Positions 21,857 to 30,277 of a DNA stretch of 37,391 nucleotides are shown here, piece after piece. Numbering within the stretch: the first letter of the stretch is position 1; the number at the start of each line of letters is the position of its first letter. This DNA is from Candidatus Woesearchaeota archaeon (GTDB lineage Archaea > Nanobdellota > Nanobdellia > SCGC-AAA011-G17 > GW2011-AR18). Both the position numbers and the translations under genes were made by a program. The notes below the pieces were generated by a model that saw only the letters and a list, made by a program, of their open reading frames with translations, made no database searches and had not been told where the DNA came from. The stretch spans positions 1 through 37,391 of the forward strand of contig JAGVXZ010000025.1 in the NCBI GenBank assembly GCA_018303515.1. The letters run 5' to 3'.

Positions 21857-24139
21857 TTAATAATCAAACAAACTTTTCTGTTTTCCTTCAATTAAACTCT
21901 CAAAATTCGTATCAAAGAAACAAAGCACAGAATCTGCAATAGGTTTTATTTGTTTCTCAATATAATGTTTATAATCTAAATCATGCCTTATATCTTGAAT
22001 AGGTTCTGGCCCATCTGTCGTAATTACATATTCTATTAAATTGCTCTCAAGAACTTTCAATTTTCTAGCCGCTTTAACATGTGGTGGAGAAGTTTTAGTA
22101 TAATCACTCAAATCCTTTCTTATCTGTTTTTTATAAATTAATTTCTCATCTAATTTTCCTTTTATAATCTTATCTACAAATTTCTTAACAAATACATCAA
22201 CTTCTTCTTTCTCAAAAACTTTTTTTAAAAGTTCTTGCTGAAATTCTTTTGCTGCTTCCGTCCAATCACCACGAACTGATTCTAATCCCACAGTCTCAAG
22301 TTTTCCATTCACTAATCCAGCATATCTTTTCTTTGCACCTTTTTCTCTTCCTCTTAATTTTGGCATTAAAAACCGGGAATAAACTTTTTCAAATTCCATT
22401 TCAAGTATAGAATTTCTTTTATATTTTTCTTTTACATATTTTTTATAATATTTATTTATTTCTTCTCGTAATCTAGTTCCAATTTTTTCAGCATCTTTCA
22501 AATTTTTCGCATTTGAAACTACAAAGAAACTATCAGTGTCATTATAGATTATTTTATAGCCTAAATTCTCAATAACTTTGTCAGTTAATTTAATAATATA
22601 ATGCCCAAAATGTGTTATTGCATTTGCAATAGATGGATTATAAAATCTACAATTGGGCGAAGCCAAAACACCATACATTGAATTCAATTGTATTTTAAGA
22701 GCATATCTTGTTAATTCATCTTTTTTCTTTTTTGCCTCATCTCTTTCTTTCCAAATTTTTTCTAATAAAATTGGCATTATTCCATCTTCATTTCTGAAAC
22801 AAGCACCATTAGGTGCTTTAATCATATCCAATTTACAATTTTCAACATAAGAATAAGGATCTATATTAAAAGTCCTCATAATAGAGGGATAAAGAGATTT
22901 AAAATCCAATACAATAATATTATCATAAATGCCAGGTATTGGATCTTTAACATATCCACCTGTGGTTCTTATCTCCATACCTTTATAACTCAAGGTTGGG
23001 CAGACTACTCTTCTGCTCATAGCTTCTTTAATATATAAGAAATCCAAAGCAGCAATAGAACCATTAACCCTTTCTAAAGGTAAACCTGTAATAATTGATT
23101 TTTTAATATTTAATTCTAAAACCTTAGATTTATATAAAAGTTCATAAACTAACTCAGCATCTCTTAAATTATAATTTACTAACTTTTGTTGATCTTTTTC
23201 ATAATACTCCTGAATTTTATAACCTCTTCCAGATCCAGTTAATAGTTTCCCATAACCTAAAACTTTTTGGGACGCAGTTTCAAGTTTATAATCCTGTAGA
23301 TCAATAAAAGAATTTCTTAACAGATGCATCCCATCTAAACAAGCTCTTCCGGTTACATACGCTGTTGAACTTTTAATAAAACTTGATTCTAATCTTAATT
23401 TTACCTGTGAATTGTCCCTTCCTAAAAGAAATGGGATTTTATTTTCTTTGAATCTTTCCTTAAGAAAAGCCATATCTAAATCAATAAAATTCCATCCAGT
23501 TAAAACATCTGGATCAATCTCAAGAACTTTTTCTTTAAATTTTTCTAACATCTCAGATTCATTTTTACAACTCACTGCATTTTTCAGTTTCTTCTCTGAA
23601 ACTATAAATACTTTCTTAAACTCTTCAGAATAAATTGAAACACATAGTATTTTAGTTCCTTCCAAATCAAGTTCAATATCAAAAGATAAAACTTTCAAAT
23701 TTGGAATATATTCACAAGAATCTATTATTGGATTTTTATAAACTCTATCAACGTAATCATTACTTTCATATTCTCCATTAATTTCAATACAACCTTGTAG
23801 TTTATTATCAATCAAAAATCTATAAGCAAATTTAATATCAGCTTCATAACAATCTATTTTTCCTTTAATTAGTTTTTCTCTTAAAGGTGGAACTTCAGAA
23901 GGTAGATTAACTAAAACTTTCACAACTTCTTCATTATCAAAATTTTTAAAATTACATTTCTGAATCTCAAATTCTCCATAGTTTAAAGCCTTTTTTTGTT
24001 CATTTCTTTTAATATAAAAATAAGGTTTCTGTTCATTAATTGTAACAAAACTTTCACCATTTTCTAATTTTCCAAATAAGAAAACATAAGCTTTATCATT
24101 TACTATTCTATAAGTAGGATCTATAACAAAACCTTTCAT
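21857..24139 (-). CDS. polB: Family B DNA polymerase
   Basis: The 760-residue replicative or repair polymerase has the proofreading exonuclease motifs LSFDIEL (Exo I, about 151), NFIDLDMAFLK (Exo II) and YNLRDAELV (Exo III). The polymerase motifs are DFKSLYPSIM (A, about 412), QLNSMYGVLASP (B) and YNDTDSFF (C, about 540). The C-terminus ends in KQKSLFDY, which contains a PIP-box-like QKSLFDY for the sliding clamp. The length is typical of archaeal PolB. A TTTTATAAGT box at 24161-24170 lies about 27 bases before the ATG. It carries no intein, unlike the reductase in this window. Confidence 0.96.
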   Translation of the reverse strand: MKGFVIDPTYRIVNDKAYVFLFGKLENGESFVTINEQKPYFYIKRNEQKKALNYGEFEIQKCNFKNFDNEEVVKVLVNLPSEVPPLREKLIKGKIDCYEADIKFAYRFLIDNKLQGCIEINGEYESNDYVDRVYKNPIIDSCEYIPNLKVLSFDIELDLEGTKILCVSIYSEEFKKVFIVSEKKLKNAVSCKNESEMLEKFKEKVLEIDPDVLTGWNFIDLDMAFLKERFKENKIPFLLGRDNSQVKLRLESSFIKSSTAYVTGRACLDGMHLLRNSFIDLQDYKLETASQKVLGYGKLLTGSGRGYKIQEYYEKDQQKLVNYNLRDAELVYELLYKSKVLELNIKKSIITGLPLERVNGSIAALDFLYIKEAMSRRVVCPTLSYKGMEIRTTGGYVKDPIPGIYDNIIVLDFKSLYPSIMRTFNIDPYSYVENCKLDMIKAPNGACFRNEDGIMPILLEKIWKERDEAKKKKDELTRYALKIQLNSMYGVLASPNCRFYNPSIANAITHFGHYIIKLTDKVIENLGYKIIYNDTDSFFVVSNAKNLKDAEKIGTRLREEINKYYKKYVKEKYKRNSILEMEFEKVYSRFLMPKLRGREKGAKKRYAGLVNGKLETVGLESVRGDWTEAAKEFQQELLKKVFEKEEVDVFVKKFVDKIIKGKLDEKLIYKKQIRKDLSDYTKTSPPHVKAARKLKVLESNLIEYVITTDGPEPIQDIRHDLDYKHYIEKQIKPIADSVLCFFDTNFESLIEGKQKSLFDY

Positions 24140-24268
24140 TAGAATAATAATCTCCTTCTAACTTATAAAATTATTTGAAAACTAAACCATCAAGTAAATA
24201 CAATGATTTTTGAACAAAAAATTAAAATTAATTTACAATCAATATTTTTTATTTAACTCCTTGATTTT

Positions 24269-24299
24269 ATATATTAAATCCCCTTTTTATTTAATATAT
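24269..24299. repeat. 11-base perfect inverted repeat
   Basis: ATATATTAAAT (24269-24279) and ATTTAATATAT (24289-24299) are exact complements around CCCCTTTTT. It lies just left of the nucleotidyltransferase remnant. It may be a terminator-like hairpin or the border of an old insertion. Confidence 0.6.
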
Positions 24300-24370
24300 T
24301 TTCTACAATTGAGAATTTGTCCTAAACTTTTAAATAAGGATTAGGATTTTTATTTCTTTTATAAGCTTAA

Positions 24371-24741
24371 CATTTTCAACCAGCAGACGAGCCTTTGCTA
24401 CGTTTTGTGTTTGAGAATTCTGCATATCGAGAAGAACTAAAGCAGTTCAAAAAGAAACTATGGCTCCCCAAGCCAGAATTATTGCTTGCCACAAAATAAA
24501 TGCTTTAAAGTACAGGGATAAAGAGCATAAGAAAATCAAAGACTTGTGCGATATTTTTGTGTTGTTATGGTCTTCTGAAGAAAAACCGCAAGAATTGAAA
24601 AAGAAAATAGTGCAATTTGTTACGACTGAGGAAATTCATGCTTCTATATCAATCATTAACGAAGATGATTATCAAAAAACCAGCCAACAATTGAATCATA
24701 GTGTTGAAGAAATACGAAGGGTAATTGAATTATTGAGTTGA
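24371..24741 (+). pseudogene. Remnant of an AbiEii-like nucleotidyltransferase
   Basis: Two frames together give the C-terminal part of a nucleotidyltransferase of the AbiEii type. The first runs from 24371 through ENSAYREELKQF and LPKPELLLATK to a stop at 24497. The second continues at once with INALKYRDKEHKKIKDLCDIF to 24741. One extra A in the A4 run at 24493-24496 would join them. The N-terminal catalytic half is missing and there is no start codon (a stop precedes at 24368). The KxNALKxRDKxHKxxKDxxD pattern is typical of this family. Base composition differs from the neighbours, so it is likely an acquired and now dead toxin gene. Confidence 0.75.
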
Positions 24742-24840
24742 CTTTAACACTTCTTCAAAATTCTCTACAAATTTTATGTTTATCCCATTAAGTTCTCTCA
24801 TTATTTTTTAGTTTGGATTAATTATATTATTAATTAAAAT

Positions 24841-25011
24841 CTATTCTTTAACAACAACTTTAAACTTCTTAGAAAGTCCCATACAAGGTTTAACAATTTC
24901 ATAATTCTTTAACTTCTTTTCTTCAGCCCATTTCCTAGCACTCTCTTCACTAGAAAATGATTTTGTTTTATTCCTGGGCCTTCTAAATCCACCAAAACTT
25001 GTAGAAATCAG
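24841..25011 (-). CDS. Possible small basic protein lacking a standard start codon
   Basis: A 56-residue open frame ends in TAG at 24841 and has a protein-like composition, with SFSSEESARKWAEEKKLKNY and a basic KKFKVVVKE end. No in-frame ATG, GTG or TTG exists before the upstream stop. A CTG at 25011 lies about 22 bases from a GGTTTAAAAA box. It may be a real gene with an odd start, or a decayed one. No family is recognised. Confidence 0.35.
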   Translation of the reverse strand: MISTSFGGFRRPRNKTKSFSSEESARKWAEEKKLKNYEIVKPCMGLSKKFKVVVKE

Positions 25012-25105
25012 TTTAAATCTTAAAACATTTTTAAACCTTTCTAATATATTTTCAACAAGAGAAATTCTTTTTAATAATCATTTAAGCTTCTTAAAAAGAA
25101 AAAAG

Positions 25106-25897
25106 ATGGCAATTTCAGGTGGCATAGCAGGTATCATGGGCAACATAGGTGCTGGTAAAAGTACTTTAGCTAATTTTCTTCAATCTAAAAGAGGTTTAGA
25201 AATCCTAAGAGAACATATTCCAGAAAAGATTCCAATAAGAATAATTAACGAACCAACTGATCCTTATGCAAGAAAAGCATTTTATTCTGATCGGGAAAAA
25301 TATACAGACAGGTTTGAAATTTCTCAAGCTCATCTAAGAATTTTAAGACACATTTTTGCAAATAGATTTAATCTTGATGATAAAACCAAGAAAGAAGAAC
25401 CAGGTATAGTAATCTTTGATAGAACTTTAATAGAAGGTTATAGTATCTTTGGATTAAACTCTTTTGATGATGGATTCTTAACACACCGTGGTTTAGAAGA
25501 ATATAATGATTTAATAAGAAATGCCTGTGATGAATTGGGAAGAAATTTTCCAAGAGAATGTAGTTGGTTAGAGAGTACTTTATTTTATTTAGAAGTAATT
25601 GATTCGAAAATTCTTCAGAAAAGGCAATCTGAGAGAGATGATGTTGACGGAAGCGATGGTGGACAAATTCCATTAGAATATTTACAAAAAATAAATAAAA
25701 GGTATGAAGACCTTACAATAAACACGAAAGAATATTATAAAAAATTTGGATTAAGTGATCCAAAAATAATAAAGCTTAACGGTTCAATTAATATAAGAGA
25801 AAAACCAGAACATTTAGAAGAATGTGCCGACAAAATGGGAAAAAACATCTGGGAGATGGTTGAGGCTTGTTCAGATCTAAGTGGGAGATATAAATGA
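25106..25897 (+). CDS. Deoxynucleoside kinase
   Basis: The enzyme phosphorylates a deoxynucleoside with NTP in the salvage route to dNTPs. The 263-residue protein has the P-loop GNIGAGKST (12-20), the catalytic NEP segment (INEPTDPYA), the DRT motif (FDRTLIEGYSIFG, family DRS) and the arginine-rich lid RQSERDD. The best fit is the dCK/dGK/dAK family, but which base it accepts is not visible. Its stop overlaps the ATG of a second kinase (ATGA), so the two are likely made together. The start lies about 24 bases after a TCATTTAAGC box. Bacterial origin is likely, as the family is rare in archaea. Confidence 0.88.
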   Translation: MAISGGIAGIMGNIGAGKSTLANFLQSKRGLEILREHIPEKIPIRIINEPTDPYARKAFYSDREKYTDRFEISQAHLRILRHIFANRFNLDDKTKKEEPGIVIFDRTLIEGYSIFGLNSFDDGFLTHRGLEEYNDLIRNACDELGRNFPRECSWLESTLFYLEVIDSKILQKRQSERDDVDGSDGGQIPLEYLQKINKRYEDLTINTKEYYKKFGLSDPKIIKLNGSINIREKPEHLEECADKMGKNIWEMVEACSDLSGRYK

Positions 25898-26796
25898 CAC
25901 AGAATAATTTGATAGATGTAGATGAAATATTAGGTTTGGAAGATCACGAATTAATTGATAGAGATGGTGAAGCTAATGAAAGAATTAAAAGATTTTTAAA
26001 CGAAAAATTACCCGTAATCACAGTTGATGGGAATATTGGTTTTGGAAAAACAAGAATAGCTAAAACAATTGCAAAACACGGTGCGGTAATTTCATTGGAA
26101 GACGATACTGATCCCGTTCTTACTCAATTATATTATGAAGTTGGTCGTGATGTATTTGGAACTATATTACAAGCATACTTACTAGCTAAAAGAGCAGCAC
26201 AAAGTTGGGATGGTTTTTTAGAAGTAGTTTCAGGTAGACCTTTTTGTACTGACCGCTCACCATATGGGGAACTGATGTTTATTGATGCCTTAAATAAAAT
26301 TGAGGACGAAAATGGTAAAAAGAATATTGAGGATGAAGCTGCAGCAGGACTTTATAAGGCCTTTGAATTAGTATTTTCTAGAGGCAAAGAATATAAAAAT
26401 GCTTTATTAAATTACAAATCAGATTTATTAGATAGTACCCACGTTGCCAGATCAAAATTATTAAACTTTAAACAGAAAGGTGGCTCCCCTCCACCCGACA
26501 TTCTTGTTCTTTTACATGGTGATAGACAAGTTGCTTGGAATAGATTGAGTGTTAGGGGGAGAGATTACGAGGGCAGTGGAGATTCAACCCAAGGTTTACC
26601 CGAAAAATTGCATATGGCATTACATTGTGCTTATGATAATTTTGAGGAAATAGTTAGAACAAAAGGACTTTATGATGGCCAAATAATATATCTCGAACAA
26701 CCAAAAGTAAACCTTGCAACTAAAAAAGGTGAGTTAGTTTTACTAGAAAGCCTTCTTGCTTTAGAAGATAGATTAGATAACAGAAATGGATTATAA
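25894..26796 (+). CDS. Second deoxynucleoside kinase-like protein
   Basis: The 300-residue protein has an extra acidic N-terminus (about 40 residues). Then come P-loop VDGNIGFGKTR, a SLEDDTDP segment where the family has NEP, the DRS motif (CTDRSPYGELMF), and a lid with RGRDYEG. The core is a deoxynucleoside kinase fold but more divergent than the first gene. The 4-base overlap and shared fold suggest a heteromeric enzyme, as known for the tandem dAK/dGK genes of lactobacilli; this is inference. Acceptor specificity is unknown. Its end overlaps a convergent small gene by 6 bases. Confidence 0.83.
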   Translation: MTQNNLIDVDEILGLEDHELIDRDGEANERIKRFLNEKLPVITVDGNIGFGKTRIAKTIAKHGAVISLEDDTDPVLTQLYYEVGRDVFGTILQAYLLAKRAAQSWDGFLEVVSGRPFCTDRSPYGELMFIDALNKIEDENGKKNIEDEAAAGLYKAFELVFSRGKEYKNALLNYKSDLLDSTHVARSKLLNFKQKGGSPPPDILVLLHGDRQVAWNRLSVRGRDYEGSGDSTQGLPEKLHMALHCAYDNFEEIVRTKGLYDGQIIYLEQPKVNLATKKGELVLLESLLALEDRLDNRNGL

Positions 26797-26943
26797 CAAC
26801 TCATCTTTAAAATGTTTATTCTTCTTTTGACAAGAATTACAAACTACTTTTTTTTTACCGTTTATAATTACATAACTACCAACAATTTTTCCTAAAAAAG
26901 TCTCTTCAATCTTTTCCTTGCATAACTCACATTTTAAGGCCAT
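26791..26943 (-). CDS. Small zinc-ribbon-like protein
   Basis: A 50-residue frame from ATG at 26943 to TAA at 26791 carries CELC (5-8) and CNSC (35-38), two CxxC knuckles that would bind one zinc, separated by a short beta region (GKIVGSYVII). A TTTATATA box near 26966 lies about 23 bases before the ATG, as for other leaderless genes here. It may bind nucleic acid or serve as a zinc module. It overlaps the convergent kinase gene by 6 bases. No family name can be given. Confidence 0.68.
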   Translation of the reverse strand: MALKCELCKEKIEETFLGKIVGSYVIINGKKKVVCNSCQKKNKHFKDELL

Positions 26944-26973
26944 ATCATAAAGTTAATTTAAAAATATATAAAG

Positions 26974-27837
26974 CTAATCAAATTTAGTAAATAACTCCCC
27001 ATCATTAGTTTCAATCACCATTCTCGCAACTTCATCATTAACTAAAAAGTTTAAAATCTCTTCTATGTTAGGCGTACTCTCAAATCTTCTTTTAACAGCT
27101 TCCCTCTTTCTCCCAGGATGTTCATCGACAAATTCAGCAATTTCTAAGACCTCTTCTTTGTAAGGTACTTCAAAGTGTTCTTCACATAATATAGCATATG
27201 GACTATCCCCATCCCTAATAGTTCTATCAAAATAAGGTGCTCTACTTAATCCATTCTCTACTTTACCTTCTCTATGAACCGCAACATTCCCAGAATTAGA
27301 TAAAAACCTTCCTGTATAGCTTGATTTTTTTCCACAAGGTTTTCCATTAACATCAATCATACAATAACCATGAAAAATTTCAACATTTTCAGGTCCAGCA
27401 AGTTGCATTAAATCTCCCATTGGCCCAAATGGATTTCCTCTAAAATCTAAATCTAATCCCCCAACAAGAACCGCCCTTTTTTTTCTAGCTATTCCTGTTA
27501 AAACTGTTGGTAATTCTCTATCCCAAAAATTCCCTTCGTCAACAATTAAAGTAGAAACCCTCTCCCCTCTTTCTCTCTCAAGAGTTGCAATATACCTTGG
27601 AATTTCACTGGATTTATTCAAAACTTTTGCTTGAATAATTTTTCCTGTTCTACTTCTTATTATCTCACCATGGGTAGTGTCTCTTCCGTTTATTGCACTA
27701 TTGACTGCAGCATAACCAACACTTGCATGCGAAAGATCCTGTGCAAAGGCAATTAACTCATCAGTTTTCCTTGTCCACATAGAACCAGCAAGAACATGAA
27801 CCCTCCCAACAATATCATAATAAGAAATTCTTCCCAT
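26974..27837 (-). CDS. Thymidine kinase, TK1-like, with altered P-loop and C-terminal extension
   Basis: The enzyme would convert thymidine to dTMP. TK1 landmarks are VDEGNFWD (family DEGQFF, catalytic Glu), GLDLDFRGNPFGPMGDL (thymidine-binding loop), and the zinc half-sites with Cys near YCMIDVNGKPC and CEEHF. The P-loop is GSMWTRKT where the family has GPMxSGKT, so the key Gly is Arg. A C-terminal extension of about 65 residues is helical. A GGTTTTAATATTC box lies about 26 bases before the ATG at 27837. It lies in the dNTP island beside two deoxynucleoside kinases. The altered P-loop may weaken ATP binding, so its activity is uncertain. Confidence 0.82.
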   Translation of the reverse strand: MGRISYYDIVGRVHVLAGSMWTRKTDELIAFAQDLSHASVGYAAVNSAINGRDTTHGEIIRSRTGKIIQAKVLNKSSEIPRYIATLERERGERVSTLIVDEGNFWDRELPTVLTGIARKKRAVLVGGLDLDFRGNPFGPMGDLMQLAGPENVEIFHGYCMIDVNGKPCGKKSSYTGRFLSNSGNVAVHREGKVENGLSRAPYFDRTIRDGDSPYAILCEEHFEVPYKEEVLEIAEFVDEHPGRKREAVKRRFESTPNIEEILNFLVNDEVARMVIETNDGELFTKFD

Positions 27838-27949
27838 AAAAATGCAATACTAGAAGAATATTAAAACCTTCATCAAAACTTTAAAGTGAAAACTCCTTCC
27901 AAAGAAAAAATCTCCTCTCTTTTAGTAAACCTTTTTTCATAAGATAAAA

Positions 27950-27979
27950 TGAGTAACAAAAGCCTATAAATCTTACTCA
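27950..27979. promoter_or_regulatory. Inverted repeat around a TATA-like element, divergent promoter region
   Basis: TGAGTAA (27950-27956) and TTACTCA (27973-27979) are exact inverted repeats enclosing CCTATAAAT. The latter would direct a start near 27993, where a 7-codon ORF (ATG at 27993, stop 28014) precedes the winged-helix/PLD gene. It may be an operator of that gene. Confidence 0.4.
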
Positions 27980-28042
27980 CAAAATTTTATACATGGTGTT
28001 ATACAAATACTTATAAACTTTAAAATTAATGAATCTCTATAG

Positions 28043-28891
28043 GTGGTTTTGACAAAAATAATTAGACAAAAGGTCCAAGATTTTGTATTTCAAAAGCCTA
28101 GAACAGTTCAAGAAATTTCTGAATTAATTAAAATAAATTGGAGAACTGCAGATAGATATATTGAGAGAATAGGACAAGAGGAAGGAACAATAGCTGTTCA
28201 AACTTTTAGAGAAGGAACAAGAGGGTCATTAAAAATAGTTTATTGGATCAACCAACCTCAACAACAATCTTCTAATATTCAAGAAAGACTATTTAAATTG
28301 ATAGAATCCTCAAGGCATAAGGATGATTTTTCTCCCTTTGATATTTATCAATATTTAAATGATGAAAAAAGAAGGGCTTTTATTGAAGAAGATGTTGAAA
28401 AGAGTGAGAAATATTTAGATCAGGATTTAATAGAACTAATTTTAGAAACTAAAGAACAGTTATTAATCTTTTCAGGCAATTTATCTTGGGTAAACATTGA
28501 AAAGAAAAATAAAAGTTTTCTCAGTGGATTAAAGGAACTTCTCCAAAATGGAGTTTCAGTAAAAATACTTTGTAATATCGATATTGCAAGTATTCAAAAT
28601 GTAGAAAAGGTATTAGAATTAAATTTTCATTATCCCAAAAATCCAATTGAAATAAAACATTCAGAACAACCATTAAGAGCGTTTGTAGTTGATAACAAGT
28701 TTGCAAGATTTAAAGAATCAAAACACCCACACAATTATACTTTGCTTAAGAGAAAAACTTATATTTTCTATGAAATATTAGATGATTCTTGGATTGAATG
28801 GACAAAGAGAGTATTCTGGAATTTATTTAGATCTGGGATACCTGCAGAAAAGAGAATAAAGGACATTTGGTCAATTCAAAATCTAAAATAA
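28043..28891 (+). CDS. Winged-helix protein with PLD-like C-terminal domain
   Basis: The 282-residue protein has an N-terminal HTH (about 5-60: VQEISELIKINWRTADRYIERI). A C-terminal part follows (about 130-270) in which ETKEQLLIFSGNLSW, SGLKELLQNGVSVKILC and FVVDNKFARF resemble the phospholipase-D-like effector domain of TrmB-type regulators. No catalytic HKD pair is present, so it is probably a regulator that senses a ligand. The start is GTG at 28043 or TTG at 28049, after an ACTTATAAAC box near 28012. Its place between TK and dCTP deaminase suggests control of the dNTP genes; this is inferred. Confidence 0.75.
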   Translation: MVLTKIIRQKVQDFVFQKPRTVQEISELIKINWRTADRYIERIGQEEGTIAVQTFREGTRGSLKIVYWINQPQQQSSNIQERLFKLIESSRHKDDFSPFDIYQYLNDEKRRAFIEEDVEKSEKYLDQDLIELILETKEQLLIFSGNLSWVNIEKKNKSFLSGLKELLQNGVSVKILCNIDIASIQNVEKVLELNFHYPKNPIEIKHSEQPLRAFVVDNKFARFKESKHPHNYTLLKRKTYIFYEILDDSWIEWTKRVFWNLFRSGIPAEKRIKDIWSIQNLK

Positions 28892-28939
28892 ATTTTATTC
28901 AATCTAAATTATTTTAAATAGTACTTAAACAGTTAACTC

Positions 28940-30076
28940 ATGGAAGGATATGTTCTCTCATCACAAGATATAGTTTCATTAATTGATCATGGATCAATAT
29001 TTTCAGAAAATCCAATTGATCTTAAAAATAGAATCAAACCTGCAAGTTTTGAGCCCACATTTGGTTCAGAAGCATTTGAAATTACTGCCGCATTTCTTCC
29101 AGAAATTGGAAAAAATATAGAAGAACAGATTGAACGAAGATTAGTAAAAAAAATCAATCTCAGAAATAGTTATAGACTTGAAGTTGGTAAAGCCTATGTT
29201 ATTCCATTACAAGAAGGATTTGATCTTTCTGGTGAAAAAGAAATTCATGCAAAATGTAATCCAAGAAGTAGATGTGGGAGAATAGATTTTTTCTTAAGGC
29301 TACTAGTTGATGGTGTTGATTCCTATGATAAAATCCCCCTTAATTACGTTGGTAAAGCTTATGTACTAGCCATTCCCCATTCATTTCCAATTATAGCTTA
29401 TACAGGATTTCCTGGTGTTCAATTAAGATTCATGATTGGAAATCCAGAACTGTCTGATTCAGAAATAAAAAAATCAATTAATGGAAAAGATAGTTTAGAA
29501 CTTTTTAGACAAAATGGGAGTAAAATATTTTCTCCTGACGTTGGAATAAAAAAAGGTTTAATTAACACAGTTAATCTAACACCAGGAAGTTTATTGGGAT
29601 TTAAAGCAAAAAAATTTGAAGGCACAAATGAATCATGGCCAGCAATAGATTTAAAAAAAATAGGGTGGCATGATGTAAATCTTTTTTTTATTCCATTAAC
29701 AGAATCAATAAATGGTTCACTAATACTTGAACCAGATACATTTTATTTGTTTCAAACATTACAAGTGATAAAAGTCCCCGATAACTTCGCAACAGACATT
29801 GTTCCGATTGATGCAACACTGGGCGAATATAGATCACACTATGCTGGTTTTGTAGACCCGGGGTTTAATGGAACACTTACTTTAGAAGTAAGGGTTTTTT
29901 CAAGAACAGAATTAAGACATAATCAAGCTGTATGCAGGATTGTATGTGAAAAGTTAAATAAATTTACGAATATAAAATATTCTGAAATAAACTCTGCACA
30001 TTTTAACCAGAATTGGCCAAATCCAGGTGCATTTTTTAATATGAATACAATTAAAGAGTTAATAAATCAAAATTAA
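28940..30076 (+). CDS. dcd: Bidomain dCTP deaminase (bacterial PF06559 type)
   Basis: The enzyme removes ammonia from dCTP to give dUTP for dTMP synthesis. The 378 residues form two dUTPase/Dcd-like domains in tandem. The first contains IKPASFEPTFG and CNPRSRCGRIDFFLRLL; the second contains LGEYRSHYAGFVDPGFNG and LEVRVFSRTELRHNQ, with the catalytic Glu in LEVR. This long form is typical of alphaproteobacteria, while most archaea have a single-domain enzyme near 200 residues. A TTTTAAATAG box about 26 bases before the ATG indicates a leaderless start. It sits in front of nrdR and the reductase. Confidence 0.85.
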   Translation: MEGYVLSSQDIVSLIDHGSIFSENPIDLKNRIKPASFEPTFGSEAFEITAAFLPEIGKNIEEQIERRLVKKINLRNSYRLEVGKAYVIPLQEGFDLSGEKEIHAKCNPRSRCGRIDFFLRLLVDGVDSYDKIPLNYVGKAYVLAIPHSFPIIAYTGFPGVQLRFMIGNPELSDSEIKKSINGKDSLELFRQNGSKIFSPDVGIKKGLINTVNLTPGSLLGFKAKKFEGTNESWPAIDLKKIGWHDVNLFFIPLTESINGSLILEPDTFYLFQTLQVIKVPDNFATDIVPIDATLGEYRSHYAGFVDPGFNGTLTLEVRVFSRTELRHNQAVCRIVCEKLNKFTNIKYSEINSAHFNQNWPNPGAFFNMNTIKELINQN

Positions 30077-30100
30077 TTTTTTAATTCCACATAAAAAAAC

Positions 30101-30127
30101 TAGTAGTCTCATACTAAAATTCTACTA
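30101..30127. repeat. Short inverted repeat after dcd
   Basis: TAGTAG (30101-30106) and CTACTA (30122-30127) are exact inverted repeats with a 15-base loop, between dcd and the nrdR promoter. It may form a weak hairpin at the end of dcd transcription; no strong T-run follows directly. Confidence 0.35.
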
Positions 30128-30202
30128 CTAAAAAATAAAATGTTTGTAACAACTTGATAGTTTAAGTCCTTTTTTATATAATTATTTACTCTAAACACAA
30201 AA

Positions 30203-30214
30203 TCTTTATAAAAG
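30203..30214 (+). promoter_or_regulatory. TATA box of nrdR
   Basis: TCTTTATAAAAG matches the archaeal TATA consensus. A start of transcription about 26 bases later would fall on the first NrdR box and leave a leader of some 40 bases before the nrdR ATG. Confidence 0.6.
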
Positions 30215-30220
30215 GGACAA

Positions 30221-30268
30221 ACACTAGATGTCTTACATTTCAAACAAATCAAACACTAGATATAGTGT
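30221..30268 (+). promoter_or_regulatory. Tandem NrdR boxes in front of nrdR
   Basis: Box 2 (30253-30268) reads ACACTAGATATAGTGT, nearly palindromic and close to the bacterial NrdR consensus (ACACtATATaTtGTGT). Box 1 (30221-30236) keeps ACACTAGAT with a degenerate second half. The boxes start 32 bases apart, about three helical turns, the typical spacing for NrdR. They follow the TATA box, so NrdR bound there would block its own operon. Confidence 0.75.
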
Positions 30269-30277
30269 ATTTACAAA

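Larger units (their letters stand above)
24140..25105. other. Gene-poor interval with remnant and inverted repeats
   Basis: Between polB and the first deoxynucleoside kinase there is no intact gene. The interval holds the polB promoter, an 11-base inverted repeat (24269-24299), a broken nucleotidyltransferase remnant (24371-24741) and a doubtful small minus-strand ORF (24841-25011). The remnant is visibly richer in G+C than its surroundings, which fits an inserted and decayed segment. Confidence 0.6.

Noticed and set aside
21857..24139. Intein in DNA polymerase B
   Set aside because: Motifs A, B and C are uninterrupted and the length is normal for an intein-free enzyme.
24730..24801. A 23-residue minus-strand ORF (MRELNGINIKFVENF and on) that recalls the end of a protease
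   Set aside because: It is too short, overlaps the nucleotidyltransferase remnant and has an upstream in-frame stop; the resemblance cannot be supported.
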